NCBI RefSeq assembly: GCF_020144925.1
Contig: NZ_NSLC01000005.1
Location: forward strand, 186,001-250,000
DNA: 64,000 bases
Reading direction: 5' to 3'
DNA from: Afifella sp. IM 167
Lineage (GTDB): Bacteria > Pseudomonadota > Alphaproteobacteria > Rhizobiales > Afifellaceae
In this document: positions 27,739 to 37,103 of the stretch, one piece after another
How the letters are laid out: every line of letters starts with the position of its first letter
How positions within the stretch are numbered: the first letter of the stretch is position 1
Made by a program: the position numbers and the translations under genes
Notes under the pieces: generated by a model
Seen by the model: only the letters and a program-made list of their open reading frames with translations
What the model was told of the DNA's origin: nothing
Databases searched by the model: none

Positions 27739-28680
27739 ATGCCCGTCCCGGCCGGCGCATCTTTTGCCGGTATGCAACGATCCGCGACCAACGTCATGAC
27801 CATGCAGAGCCCGCTTCCGACCCTTCCCCAGGATGACGACTACGCCGTCGTCTGCTCCGTCATCGCCTATCTCACGGAGCATTACCGCGACCAGCCGGAG
27901 CTGGAGGAGCTCGCGCGCCATGTCGGCATGACGCCGACGCGGCTGCAGAAGCTCTTCACCCGCTGGTGCGGCCTCTCCCCCAAGGGCTTCCTGCAGGCGG
28001 TCACGCTCGACAATGCCCGACGGCTCCTCGACCAGTCGGCGAGCGTCCTCGACACCACCTACGAGGTCGGCCTGTCCGGGCCGGGCCGCCTGCACGACCT
28101 CTTCGTCACCCACCACGCCATGACGCCAGGCGGCTACAAGGGCCGGGGCGCCGGCATGGAGATGGTCTGGGGCTTCCACGCCTCGCCCTTCGGCAAGGCG
28201 CTGCTGCTGGCCACCGAATACGGGCTGACCGGCCTCGCCTTCGCCGAGGACGGCGCCGGATCGGGAAGCGAGCAGGAGGTGCTCGCCGACATGCAGGCCC
28301 GCTATCCGCAGGCGACCTACCGCCACGCGCCGGAAGAGACCGCCGCCTATGCCAGGCGCGTCTTCGATCCGGCCGCCTGGCGCGAGGAGGAGCCCTTGCG
28401 CATCGTCTTCATCGGCTCCGATTTCGAGGTGCGCGTCTGGGAGACGCTCCTGAAGATCCCGTTCGCCCGCGCCACCACCTATTCCGACATCGCCCGCAAG
28501 ATCGAGAGGCCGAAGGCGGCCCGCGCCGTCGGCGCCGCGGTGGGAAGAAATCCGATCTCCTTCGTGGTGCCCTGCCACCGGGTGCTCGGCCGCTCCGGCG
28601 CGCTGACCGGCTATCATTGGGGCCTCACCCGCAAGCGCGCCATGCTCGGCTGGGAGACGGGGGTCGCGGCGGGCGTGTGA
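27739..28680 (+). CDS. AraC helix-turn-helix fused to methylated-DNA-protein cysteine methyltransferase
   Basis: 313 residues (starts at Met12 or Met20 are also possible; no clear Shine-Dalgarno decides). An AraC-type domain (about 35-140, LARHVGMTPTRLQKLFTRW) is followed by an alkylguanine transferase domain with the acceptor Cys279 in FVVPCHRVLGRSG and the RAVGAAVGRNPI arginine-finger region. It repairs O6-methylguanine by transferring the methyl to cysteine. Only one AraC subdomain is obvious, and the zinc methyl-acceptor domain of Ada is missing; that domain is found in the 11353-11997 gene. It lies near nth, so two repair genes are grouped. Confidence 0.92.
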   Translation: MPVPAGASFAGMQRSATNVMTMQSPLPTLPQDDDYAVVCSVIAYLTEHYRDQPELEELARHVGMTPTRLQKLFTRWCGLSPKGFLQAVTLDNARRLLDQSASVLDTTYEVGLSGPGRLHDLFVTHHAMTPGGYKGRGAGMEMVWGFHASPFGKALLLATEYGLTGLAFAEDGAGSGSEQEVLADMQARYPQATYRHAPEETAAYARRVFDPAAWREEEPLRIVFIGSDFEVRVWETLLKIPFARATTYSDIARKIERPKAARAVGAAVGRNPISFVVPCHRVLGRSGALTGYHWGLTRKRAMLGWETGVAAGV

Positions 28681-28752
28681 GCCGGCCGGCAACGCCCCCT
28701 CGACCTTTTCGCTCCCGCGCCCATATCCGCGAAAAGCAGGATCGGAGGGGCC

Positions 28753-29412
28753 ATGAGCGACTGGGACGAAGTGGATGCCTATCTGGAAGAGCGGCTTCTG
28801 TCGCCCGATCCGGTGCTGGAGGAGGCGCTTGCCGCCAACGAGGCGGCGGGGCTTCCGGCGATCGACGTCTCGCCGCTTCAGGGCAAGCTTCTTTACCTCC
28901 TCGCCCGTATGATGGGCGCGCGCCGCATTCTGGAGATCGGCACGCTCGGCGGCTATTCGAGCATCTGGCTCGCCCGTGCGCTGCCGGAGGATGGCCGTCT
29001 CGTCACGCTCGAGGCCGTGCCCGCCCATGCCGAGGTGGCGCGCGCCAATCTCGAGCGCGCCGGCCTGTCGTCGCGCGTCGACATCCGCCTCGGCGCGGCG
29101 CTCGCCAGCCTGCCGGCGCTTGAGGAAGAGGCGGCCGGGCCCTTCGACTTCGTTTTCATCGACGCCGACAAGCCGAACAATCCCGCCTATCTGGAATGGG
29201 CGCTGAAGCTCACCCGTCCCGGCGGCGTCATTCTCGGCGACAACGTCGTGCGCGACGGCCGCGTCGCCGGCCCGGATCTGGGTGACGAGGGCGTCGTCGG
29301 CACGCAAAGGTTCCTCGACATGCTTGGCGGCGATCCGCGTCTTTCGGCCACCGCCCTCCAGACCGTCGGAGCCAAGGGCTGGGACGGCTTTGCGCTCGCC
29401 ATCGTCGAGTGA
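28753..29412 (+). CDS. SAM-dependent O-methyltransferase (class I, COMT-like family 3)
   Basis: 219 residues; ATG 28753 follows GGAGGGGCC. The SAM-binding loop ILEIGTLGGYSSIWLA is at about 59-74. The metal/catechol-site acidic motif FIDADKPNNPAYLEWAL (about 137-153) and VILGDNVVRDG are those of cation-dependent small-molecule O-methyltransferases. The substrate is unknown. It stands alone, 72 bases past the AraC-MGMT gene. Confidence 0.88.
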   Translation: MSDWDEVDAYLEERLLSPDPVLEEALAANEAAGLPAIDVSPLQGKLLYLLARMMGARRILEIGTLGGYSSIWLARALPEDGRLVTLEAVPAHAEVARANLERAGLSSRVDIRLGAALASLPALEEEAAGPFDFVFIDADKPNNPAYLEWALKLTRPGGVILGDNVVRDGRVAGPDLGDEGVVGTQRFLDMLGGDPRLSATALQTVGAKGWDGFALAIVE

Positions 29413-29582
29413 GACGGGTCTTGCCGCGCGGGCTCGCTTTCCGGCTGCCGGATCAGTCACTTGCGGAACTTCCGCGGGCTTTGGCGCCGCTCGCCCGCCC
29501 TTGACGAAGGGCACCCCGAGGTCCATCTCCTCAGGTGAATTGCAGGCGGCGGCTGCCTTGCCGGATGCCCCACGAGGCCGAG

Positions 29583-30137
29583 ATGTTCATCCAGACTGAA
29601 GAGACCCCGAATCCCGCAACGCTGAAGTTCCTGCCCGGCAAGCCCGTGCTTCCGGAGGATACGCGCGAGTTCCGCTCGGCGGAGGAGGCTTCCTCCTCGC
29701 CGCTGGCCGAGCGCATCTTCTCCGTCGACGGGGTGACCGGCGTCTTCCTCGGGCACGACTTCATCACCGTGACGAAGTCGACCGCCGAATGGCAGCACAT
29801 CAAGCCGGCCGTGCTCGGTGCCATCATGGAGCACTACATGTCCGGCGCCCCGGTTCTGGCGGCCGATGAGAGCGAGACGCTGGAAGGCGAGTTCTTCGAG
29901 GACGCCGACAAGCAGACCGTCGCGATGATCAAGGAACTGATCGACACGCGCGTGCGGCCCGCCGTCGCCAACGATGGCGGCGACATCACCTTCCAGGGCT
30001 TCCGCAACGGCGTCGTCTTCCTCAACATGCGCGGTGCCTGCGCGGGCTGCCCGTCGTCCACGGCGACCCTGAAGCACGGCATCGAAAACCTTCTGCGCCA
30101 TTTCGTGCCGGATGTGCAGGAAGTCCGCCCGGTCTAG
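29583..30137 (+). CDS. NifU-like Fe-S carrier protein
   Basis: 184 residues from ATG 29583. An N-terminal Nfu_N domain begins MFIQTEETPNPATLKF (about 1-90), and the C-terminal NifU-like domain (about 110-180) has the cluster-binding CxxC in GACAGCPSST. Such proteins (NfuA/Nfu1 type) deliver 4Fe-4S clusters to target enzymes in the cytoplasm. It leads a rightward housekeeping run (tsaB, rimI, plsC, miaB); MiaB is itself an Fe-S enzyme. Confidence 0.93.
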   Translation: MFIQTEETPNPATLKFLPGKPVLPEDTREFRSAEEASSSPLAERIFSVDGVTGVFLGHDFITVTKSTAEWQHIKPAVLGAIMEHYMSGAPVLAADESETLEGEFFEDADKQTVAMIKELIDTRVRPAVANDGGDITFQGFRNGVVFLNMRGACAGCPSSTATLKHGIENLLRHFVPDVQEVRPV

Positions 30138-30205
30138 CGACCGCGCAGAGCCGCCTTTCTTCTCTCGCCTCGACAGCCACCGCCCCCGCCGATAGATCGG
30201 GGGCG

Positions 30206-30901
30206 ATGATTCTTCTCGCCCTCGATACGGCCGGCCCGGCCTGTGCCGTCGCGCTCGCCGAAGATGCCGGCGCAGGGCTCACCGTCCTGGCGCGGGAAGA
30301 AGAGGAGATCGGCCGCGGCCACGCCGAACGGCTTTTCCCGATGATCGACGGGGTGCTTGCCTCGGCCGGCCGCTCCTATGCCGATATCGGACGCATCGCG
30401 GCCACCGTCGGACCGGGCTCCTTCACCGGTGTGCGCATCGGCGTCGCCGCTGCGCGCGGCCTGGCTCTCGCCCTCAAGGTGGAGGCGGTCGGCATCGATG
30501 TCCTCGAAGCGATGGTCGAGGCTGCCCGAAGCCAGGCCGGCTCCGGGGTGATCGCGGCGCTTCTCGCGGCCGGGCGCGGCAATGTCTGCCTGCGCATCGA
30601 GACTGGCGAAGGCGCCGTCCTCCTCTCCTCCGTGCGGGTTGCAGAGGAGGAGGCGCCGGCCATCCTCGCCCCGCATATCGGTAGCGGCCTCGTCCTGACG
30701 GGCTCGGCGGCTTCCGCCATCGTCGGCTCGATGGAGCCCTCGGCGATGACGCCTGCCATCCTCGGCGTGGCCGCCAGCGCCGATATCGCCACGGTCGCGG
30801 CGATGGCGGCAGCGGGCAGGGGCGAAAGCCCGCCCGTGCCGCTCTATCTGCGCCCCCCGGACGCCAGGCCGCAGGCGGGAAAGGCGCTGGCGAGACGATG
30901 A
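30206..30901 (+). CDS. tsaB: tRNA threonylcarbamoyladenosine biosynthesis protein TsaB
   Basis: 231 residues. TsaB is the non-catalytic partner of TsaD in t6A37 formation on ANN-decoding tRNAs. MILLALDTAGPACAVAL, IGRGHAERLFPMID and VGPGSFTGVRIGVAAARGLAL are characteristic. It overlaps rimI by 4 bases (ATGA), a pairing common in bacteria. Confidence 0.95.
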   Translation: MILLALDTAGPACAVALAEDAGAGLTVLAREEEEIGRGHAERLFPMIDGVLASAGRSYADIGRIAATVGPGSFTGVRIGVAAARGLALALKVEAVGIDVLEAMVEAARSQAGSGVIAALLAAGRGNVCLRIETGEGAVLLSSVRVAEEEAPAILAPHIGSGLVLTGSAASAIVGSMEPSAMTPAILGVAASADIATVAAMAAAGRGESPPVPLYLRPPDARPQAGKALARR

Positions 30902-31386
30902 TGCGCAGTCTTCTCCAGCCCAGAATCTCGCTCCGCGAGGCGACGCCCGAGGATGCGGCCTATCTCGCAGCCATCCATCGCGGCGCCTTCCGCCACGCCT
31001 GGACGGACGGCGATTTCGCCTCCTTCCTCTCCCAGCGGGGCGTTTCGGCTCTGATCGCCTTCCACACCGGCCGCTTCGGCTCGACGGCGCCGGCCGGCTT
31101 CGTCCTTTTCCGCCAGGCGGCGGACGATTCGGAGATCATCACCATCGCCGTGCGCTCGGCCTATCGCCGCCGCGGCGTCGCCCGCAAGCTGATGGAGGAG
31201 GCGATTCGCCGCCTCTACCACGACCGCGCCGCCGCGCTGCATCTGGAGGTGGAGGCGGGCAACGCGCCGGCGGTCAATCTCTACCGCCGGCTCGGCTTTG
31301 CCGAAGTCGGCACGCGCCCCGCCTACTACACCGGCGACGATCAGGCCCGCCTTCCCGCGCTTGTCATGCGCCGGCAACTCCTCTAG
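30898..31386 (+). CDS. rimI: Ribosomal-protein-alanine N-acetyltransferase RimI-like
   Basis: 162 residues; ATG overlaps the tsaB stop. GNAT fold with the acetyl-CoA loop AYRRRGVARKLMEEAIRRL (about 89-107) and LEVEAGNAPAVNLYRRLGF typical of RimI, which acetylates the N-terminus of ribosomal protein S18. Linkage to tsaB supports the name. Confidence 0.88.
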   Translation: MMRSLLQPRISLREATPEDAAYLAAIHRGAFRHAWTDGDFASFLSQRGVSALIAFHTGRFGSTAPAGFVLFRQAADDSEIITIAVRSAYRRRGVARKLMEEAIRRLYHDRAAALHLEVEAGNAPAVNLYRRLGFAEVGTRPAYYTGDDQARLPALVMRRQLL

Positions 31387-31507
31387 CGAACCGTCAGAGG
31401 GCGCGGGCAGGGGCTATGCTGGGGCCGAGACGAGAACTGCAGGCAATGGGTGCGGCTGCTGCCGCCTTGGCCGTCGCGCATGCGCCGGCCGGAGGCGCGT
31501 GAGCCGT

Positions 31508-32332
31508 ATGTTCGCCTATCTGAGGCTCTTCACCGCCGGCCTGCTCTTCTTCCTCTCGATCGCCGTCGCCATTCCCGCCCAGGCGCTCTGCCTGAAGATC
31601 GGCGGGCGGGCGGCCAAGCGCATTCCGCTCTGGTGGCATCGCTTCGTTCTGCGCCTCTTCGATATCCGGCTCGTCGTGCATGGGAGCATCAGCGACAGGC
31701 GCCCGCTGCTTTTGCTGTCCAACCATATTTCCTGGCTCGACATCTCCGTCCTCAGCGCCATTGCGCCCGTCTCCTTCATCGCCAAGAAGGAGGTGGCCGA
31801 CTGGCCGCTCTTCGGTCTCTTCGCCAAGCTGCAGCGCTCCGTCTTCATCGACCGCGAGAAGCGCCATTCGACCGGCAGGGCGACCGACGAGATCGCCGAG
31901 CGACTGCATGCCGGCGACGTGATGGTGCTTTTCCCGGAAGGCACCTCTTCGGACGGCAACCACGTCCTGCCCTTCCGCTCCGCTATCCTCGGCGCCGCCC
32001 AGCGCGGCATGCTCGGCGAAAACCCGGCGACGCTGCAGCCGGTCGCCATCGCCTATACGCGCATGCTCGGCATGCCGCTCGGACGCCAGCACCGTCCATG
32101 GGTCGCCTGGTTCGGCGACCTGGACCTCCTCCCGCATCTTGCCAAGCTCCTGTCGCGGGGCGGCATCGACGTGCATGTCGCCTTCCTGCCGCCGGTGGAG
32201 ATCGGAGCGGGCAGCGACCGAAAAGCCGCGGCGCGGGCGGCGGGCGTCGCCGTGCACACGGCCGTGTCGGAACTCAATACCGGCCGCGATCCGGATGCCG
32301 TCATGGCCGCGATCGGCACGCCGAGGGCCTGA
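31508..32332 (+). CDS. plsC: 1-acyl-sn-glycerol-3-phosphate acyltransferase (PlsC family)
   Basis: 274 residues from ATG 31508. A GTG three codons earlier (31499) is also possible, since GGAGG lies 3 bases before it and 12 before the ATG. The protein makes phosphatidic acid at the inner membrane. The N-terminal hydrophobic helix (about 7-25), catalytic NHISWLD (HX4D, about 75-81) and phosphate-binding FPEGTSSDG (about 142-150) are all present. It is in the tsaB-rimI-plsC-miaB run. Confidence 0.9.
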   Translation: MFAYLRLFTAGLLFFLSIAVAIPAQALCLKIGGRAAKRIPLWWHRFVLRLFDIRLVVHGSISDRRPLLLLSNHISWLDISVLSAIAPVSFIAKKEVADWPLFGLFAKLQRSVFIDREKRHSTGRATDEIAERLHAGDVMVLFPEGTSSDGNHVLPFRSAILGAAQRGMLGENPATLQPVAIAYTRMLGMPLGRQHRPWVAWFGDLDLLPHLAKLLSRGGIDVHVAFLPPVEIGAGSDRKAAARAAGVAVHTAVSELNTGRDPDAVMAAIGTPRA

Positions 32333-32450
32333 CGCCACAGGCCTGTCGCAAAAGGGCTTTAGCTCGGCGGCAAAACGGTCTAGCGAGCGGAGCCCGTTTC
32401 CGCTAAACCTAGCCGATGACGCGCCAGCCGAGGAGCACGCGCCGTCCTTC

Positions 32451-33809
32451 ATGATTCCGGCGACACGCAAAGTCTTCATCAAGACCTACGGATGCCAGAT
32501 GAACGTCTACGACTCCGCTCGTATGGCGGACGTCCTGGCGCGCGAGGGCTATGAAACGGTGGAGGCGCCGGAAGGCGCCGACCTCATCGTGCTCAACACC
32601 TGCCATATCCGCGAGAAGGCGGCCGAGAAGGTCTACTCCGAGGTCGGCCGCATCCGCCACCTGAAGGAGGAGGCGAAGCGCGAGGGAAGGCGGGTCGAGA
32701 TCGCCGTCGCCGGCTGCGTCGCGCAGGCCGAGGGCGAGGAGATCATCCGCCGGGCCCCCGCCGTCGACGTCGTCGTCGGCCCGCAGAGCTACCATCGCCT
32801 CGGCGAAACGCTCGCCCGGGCCCGCTCCGGCGGCGCCGCGGTCGAGACCGAGTTCGACGAGCGCAAATTCGATCTCCTGCCGGCCCCGCCGAAAAAAGCC
32901 GCGCCGAGCGCCTTTCTCACCGTTCAGGAAGGTTGCGACAAGTTCTGCACCTTCTGCGTCGTGCCCTATACGCGCGGCGGCGAATTCTCCCGGCCTGCCG
33001 AAAGGATCGTCGCCGAGGCGAAGCGGCTCCTCGCCTCGGGCGTGCGCGAGATCATGCTGCTCGGTCAGAACGTCAACGCCTATCACGGCGAAGGCCCGGA
33101 CGGGCGGGACTGGTCGCTGGCGCGCCTCGTCAGGGAGCTTGCCGAGCTGCCGGAACTCGCCCGCATCCGCTACACGACCTCCCATCCGCGCGACATGTCG
33201 GACGATCTCGTCGCCGCCCATGGCGATTGCGAAAAGCTGATGCCCTATCTGCATCTTCCGGTGCAGTCGGGCTCCGACCGGGTGCTCGCCGCCATGAACC
33301 GCCGCCACGGCCGCGAGGAATATTTCCGCCTCATCGACCGGTTGCGCCAGGTGCGGCCCGACCTTGCCCTTTCCGGCGATTTCATCGTCGGCTTTCCCGG
33401 CGAGAGCGAGGCCGATTTCGCCGACACCATGGATCTGGTGGAGCGCGTCGGCTACGCCTCGGCCTATTCCTTCAAGTATTCCCCGCGCCCCGGAACGCCC
33501 GCCGCCTCGCGCGAGCAGGTGCCCGAGGAAGTGAAGGCGGAGCGTCTCGCCCGCCTTCAGGCGCTGCTTTCCAAGCAGCAGAAGCGCTTCAACGCAGCCA
33601 CCGTGGGTCTGAGGATGGAAGTTCTCCTGGAACGTCCGGGCCGCCGCCCGGGCCAGCTCGTCGGCCGCTCGCCCTTCCTGCAGGCGGTCAACGTCGACGC
33701 GCCGGGAAGAAGCATTGGCGAGATCGTCCCCGTCGTGGTGGAAAGCCTCGGCTCCAACAGCCTCTTCGCCGCGCTGGCGGGCGATGCGCCCGCAAGGCTC
33801 TCCGCCTGA
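32451..33809 (+). CDS. miaB: tRNA-2-methylthio-N6-dimethylallyladenosine synthase
   Basis: 452 residues from ATG 32451. A radical-SAM methylthiotransferase that modifies A37 of UNN-decoding tRNAs. The N-terminal auxiliary cluster cysteines are in [11 protein letters not shown] (Cys15), [10 protein letters not shown] and [10 protein letters not shown]; the radical-SAM CxxxCxxC is [18 protein letters not shown]-terminal TRAM domain ends about residue 440. The stop overlaps the phoH start by one base (TGATG). Confidence 0.96.
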   Translation: MIPATRKVFIKTYGCQMNVYDSARMADVLAREGYETVEAPEGADLIVLNTCHIREKAAEKVYSEVGRIRHLKEEAKREGRRVEIAVAGCVAQAEGEEIIRRAPAVDVVVGPQSYHRLGETLARARSGGAAVETEFDERKFDLLPAPPKKAAPSAFLTVQEGCDKFCTFCVVPYTRGGEFSRPAERIVAEAKRLLASGVREIMLLGQNVNAYHGEGPDGRDWSLARLVRELAELPELARIRYTTSHPRDMSDDLVAAHGDCEKLMPYLHLPVQSGSDRVLAAMNRRHGREEYFRLIDRLRQVRPDLALSGDFIVGFPGESEADFADTMDLVERVGYASAYSFKYSPRPGTPAASREQVPEEVKAERLARLQALLSKQQKRFNAATVGLRMEVLLERPGRRPGQLVGRSPFLQAVNVDAPGRSIGEIVPVVVESLGSNSLFAALAGDAPARLSA

Positions 33810-34837
33810 TGGCGGTCGCGGGGACGCGTTCCCGGCGCGACCGCTCCGGCGGCGATGAGATCGAGCTCGTCTTCGACGACAACCGCCTGGCGAGCGCGCT
33901 ATTCGGCGAATTCGACCAGCACCTCGCCCTGATCGAGCGAAAGCTCGGGCTCGAGGCCGTGGCGCGCGGCAACGTCCTCACCCTGCGCGGCGAGGCGGAT
34001 GCGCTCAGTCAGGCCCGCACCATCCTCGATTCGCTCTACCAGCGGCTCCTGGAGGGCCACGAGGTGCATCAGGGCGACGTGGAGGGAGCGATCCGCATGG
34101 CCGACAGCCCCGGCGCGCAATGGTCGCTGCCGAGCATCGAGGCCGGCTCGCGCATGCAGTTCGCCCAGATCGGCACCCGAAAACGCTCCGTCACGGCGCG
34201 CACGCCCCGCCAGGACGTCTACATCCGCGCCATGGACCGCTGCGAGCTCATCTTCGGCATCGGCCCTGCCGGCACCGGCAAGACCTACCTGGCGGTCGCC
34301 TTCGCCGCGGCGCTTCTGGAGCGCGGCGACATCGAGCGCGTCATCCTCTCCCGCCCGGCGGTGGAGGCCGGCGAGCGGCTCGGCTTCCTGCCGGGCGACA
34401 TGCGCGAGAAGGTCGATCCGTATCTGCGCCCTCTCTACGACGCCCTCTACGACATGATGGCGGCCGACAAGGTGGAGCGGCTTCTCGCTTCCGGCACGAT
34501 CGAGATCGCCCCGCTCGCCTTCATGCGCGGGCGCACCCTCGCCCATGCCGCCGTCATTCTCGACGAGGCGCAGAACACCACCGCCATGCAGATGAAGATG
34601 TTTTTGACCCGTCTCGGCGAGGGCTCCAAGATGATCGTCACCGGCGATCCCTCGCAGATCGACCTCAAGGAAGGCGAGATTTCGGGCCTGATGGAAGCCA
34701 CGCGCATCCTGGGCGGCGTGGAAGGCATCGAGATCGTCCGCTTCAAGGCCGAGGATGTCGTGCGCCATCCGCTGGTCCAGCGCATCGTCGATGCCTACGA
34801 GAACGAGGGCGGGGCGATCGCCAAGAGCGAGCTGTGA
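33809..34837 (+). CDS. PhoH-like ATPase
   Basis: 342 residues. Walker A GPAGTGKTYLAVAFA (about 152-166), Walker B VILDEAQNTT and TGDPSQIDL are intact; an N-terminal KH-like region (about 20-80) fits the PhoH/YbeZ family of nucleotide-binding proteins linked to RNA metabolism. It is coupled to miaB by a 1-base overlap and is followed by ybeY after 6 bases, the standard miaB-phoH-ybeY order. Confidence 0.93.
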   Translation: MAVAGTRSRRDRSGGDEIELVFDDNRLASALFGEFDQHLALIERKLGLEAVARGNVLTLRGEADALSQARTILDSLYQRLLEGHEVHQGDVEGAIRMADSPGAQWSLPSIEAGSRMQFAQIGTRKRSVTARTPRQDVYIRAMDRCELIFGIGPAGTGKTYLAVAFAAALLERGDIERVILSRPAVEAGERLGFLPGDMREKVDPYLRPLYDALYDMMAADKVERLLASGTIEIAPLAFMRGRTLAHAAVILDEAQNTTAMQMKMFLTRLGEGSKMIVTGDPSQIDLKEGEISGLMEATRILGGVEGIEIVRFKAEDVVRHPLVQRIVDAYENEGGAIAKSEL

Positions 34838-34843
34838 GACGAA

Positions 34844-35338
34844 ATGCAGCGCCTTTCCATCGAGCTCGCCCGCGAGGCGGGAGACTGGCCGCCCAGTGAG
34901 GAGCTTTTCCCACTCGTGGAAAGGGCCGTCGGCGCGGCACTGGAAGAGGCCGGCTGGCAGCCGGCCATCGCCGGCGATGAGAAGGTGGAACTCAGCGTTC
35001 TTCTGACCGACGACGCGGCCATCGCCAGGCTGAACGCCGCCTGGCGCGGCAAGGAAAAGCCCACCAACGTGCTGTCATGGCCGCAGCCGCCGGGCCCGCT
35101 TTTGGGCGATATCGTCCTTGCCGAGGAGACGCTGCGGCGCGAGGCCGAGGAGGCCGGAAAGGACTTTCTCGACCATTTTGCTCACCTCCTTGTGCATGGC
35201 TCCTTGCATCTTGTCGGCTTTGATCACCAAATAGAGGCTGAAGCAGAGGAGATGGAAACGCTGGAGCGACAGGCGCTCGCAAGGCTCGGCATTGCCGATC
35301 CCTACCGTGAGCCCGACATGCCGGCGACCCGATCATGA
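34844..35338 (+). CDS. ybeY: Endoribonuclease YbeY (rRNA maturation)
   Basis: 164 residues. A zinc-dependent RNase acting in 16S rRNA 3'-end processing and quality control. The metal motif HLLVHGSLHLVGFDH (H-x3-H-x5-H pattern) is at about 114-128, and NVLSWPQPPGPLLGDIVLA matches the family core. The stop overlaps the corC start by 4 bases. Confidence 0.95.
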   Translation: MQRLSIELAREAGDWPPSEELFPLVERAVGAALEEAGWQPAIAGDEKVELSVLLTDDAAIARLNAAWRGKEKPTNVLSWPQPPGPLLGDIVLAEETLRREAEEAGKDFLDHFAHLLVHGSLHLVGFDHQIEAEAEEMETLERQALARLGIADPYREPDMPATRS

Positions 35339-36546
35339 GCGACGATATCGCCCGAAGTCCTGCGGGGCTTCCTGAGGAATCCTCCACCCAATCGCAGTCC
35401 GAGAGCGTTACGGACCGGTTGCGCCAGAGCCTGAAATCCCTGTTGAGGATGAAGGCCAACGGCTCTGCGCGTTCCGAGATCGAGCATGTGCTCGCCGCCG
35501 ACGAGGCCGACGGCGCCGCCTTCGCTCCCGAGGAGCGGGCGATGCTGCGCGCCGTCCTCAAGCTCGGCGACATGCGCGTCGAGGACGTCATGCTGCCGCG
35601 CGCCGACATCGACGCCGTCGATCACGAGGTCAAGCTCGCCACCGTGCTGATGGCCTTCAAGGAGGCCGGACATTCAAGGCTCCCCGTCTATCGCGAGACC
35701 CTCGACGATCCGATCGGCATGGTGCACCTGAAGGACGTCGTCGGCTGGGTGCTCGACCAGGCGCGCAAGGATGTCGCCCATCCCTCCAGCGAAGGCGCCA
35801 GCCAGGACGAGACGGAACGCCGCTTCCGCTTCGACACGACGCTCGATTTCTCCCCCGTCGACCTGTCGCGCTCCCTGCGCACGGCCGGCATCATCCGTCC
35901 GATCCTCTTCGTTCCGCCCTCCATGCCGGCGCGCATGCTGCTGGAACGCATGCAGGCCGGCCGCACCCAGATGGCTCTCGTCATCGACGAATACGGCGGC
36001 ACGGACGGCCTCATCTCGCTGGAGGATCTGGTCGAGGTCATCGTCGGCGAGATCGAGGACGAGCACGACGACGAGGAAGAGGCCGACATCACCAAGGTGG
36101 CCGAGGGCGTCTTCGTCGCCGATGCCAGGGCCGAGCTCGAGGAGCTTTCCGAGGTGATCGGGCCGGGATTCGTCATCGGCGATCTCGGAGAGGAGGTGGA
36201 GACGGTCGGCGGCCTCATCTACACGCTGCTCGGCCGCATCCCCGTGCGGGGCGAAATCGTCAACGCGCTCGAAGGCTACGAGATCGAGGTGCTGGAGGCC
36301 GATCCGCGGCGCATCAAGCGGGTTCGCATCCGCGAGCGCCGCAAGGGCCGCCTCGCCCAGAGGGTGAAGAGCCGTCAGCAGGCCGACGGCGCCCCTGGCG
36401 CCGCCCCAGCGCCTGCCGCCGCGGGCGGACGGGCCGCCATTCCGCCGGCCGAGCCGGCGCCCGCAGCTGTCTCGCCCGAGAGCGAAGGCGCGGAGCCTGA
36501 GCGGCTTGAGAAGCCGGCCGCAAAGCGCCAGGGCGGGCGCGGCTGA
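35335..36546 (+). CDS. CBS-domain protein of the CorC/TlyC (HlyC) family
   Basis: 403 residues. Two CBS repeats (about 75-215, with VEDVMLPRADIDAVD and IIRPILFVPPSMPARMLLERM) precede a CorC_HlyC transporter-associated domain (about 240-320, ETVGGLIYTLLGRIPVRGE). The last 80 residues are Ala/Pro/Glu-rich and probably disordered. There is no membrane region. The family is linked to Mg/Co efflux, and the old 'hemolysin' label is not supported. It ends the miaB-phoH-ybeY operon. Confidence 0.88.
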   Translation: MSDDIARSPAGLPEESSTQSQSESVTDRLRQSLKSLLRMKANGSARSEIEHVLAADEADGAAFAPEERAMLRAVLKLGDMRVEDVMLPRADIDAVDHEVKLATVLMAFKEAGHSRLPVYRETLDDPIGMVHLKDVVGWVLDQARKDVAHPSSEGASQDETERRFRFDTTLDFSPVDLSRSLRTAGIIRPILFVPPSMPARMLLERMQAGRTQMALVIDEYGGTDGLISLEDLVEVIVGEIEDEHDDEEEADITKVAEGVFVADARAELEELSEVIGPGFVIGDLGEEVETVGGLIYTLLGRIPVRGEIVNALEGYEIEVLEADPRRIKRVRIRERRKGRLAQRVKSRQQADGAPGAAPAPAAAGGRAAIPPAEPAPAAVSPESEGAEPERLEKPAAKRQGGRG

Positions 36547-36655
36547 AGGCGGCGAAAGGGGTTTTGCCGCAACAGCTTTAGGGCCTTGTGGCGCAGCCCT
36601 CTCTTTCGATTGACTTCCCCCCGCGCATGGGCTTAGACGGGCACCGCTTTTCCGG

Positions 36656-36740
36656 GCCCAGGTGGCGGAATTGGTAGACGCGCACGGTTCAGGTCCGTGT
36701 GCCGCAAGGCGTGGAGGTTCGAGTCCTCTCCTGGGCACCA
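36656..36740 (+). tRNA. tRNA-Leu (anticodon CAG)
   Basis: 85 bases with encoded CCA. Acceptor arms GCCCAGG (36656-36662) and CCTGGGC (36730-36736) pair perfectly. The anticodon stem CACGG/CCGTG encloses TTCAGGT with CAG at 36690-36692. The long class II variable arm (around TGCCGCAAGGCGT) and the GGTTCGAGTCC T-loop fit leucine. Decodes CUG. Confidence 0.97.
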
Positions 36741-37103
36741 CTTTGTCTTTCCGGCAGCGCTTGGCGCGCTCCGGGGCGAGAGGCAAAACGAGCGAGAGAG
36801 CGGCCTCGCTCTCTCATAAAGCTTCCCGAAGAGCGCCTCCTCACGGCTTTTGCAGATGATGTCCTGCAGTTTCACGCTCGCCCGTCCGTCTACGCGGATG
36901 CGAGCCTCGGGGATTCACCCTTTCTGAGAAGATTTGTTTCAAACGCGGCGCGGGATTATTGACGCAGGCATGAGCTGGTCATAGTCCGGATTTGGTCCCT
37001 TCGGTAAAACACGGATGGATCGGGTAGGCCGATAGCCCTGTACGCCCGGCGAGCGGGCGGCGCGGAGGCAAATCGGGCCACCAGCCTCGGGGGAATTCTG
37101 TCG
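36741..37103. other. Intergenic region after tRNA-Leu
   Basis: 363 bases with no convincing gene. Its composition is less GC-rich than the flanks. I looked by eye for a second copy of the tRNA 3' end (an attachment-site repeat) downstream and saw none. Confidence 0.5.
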
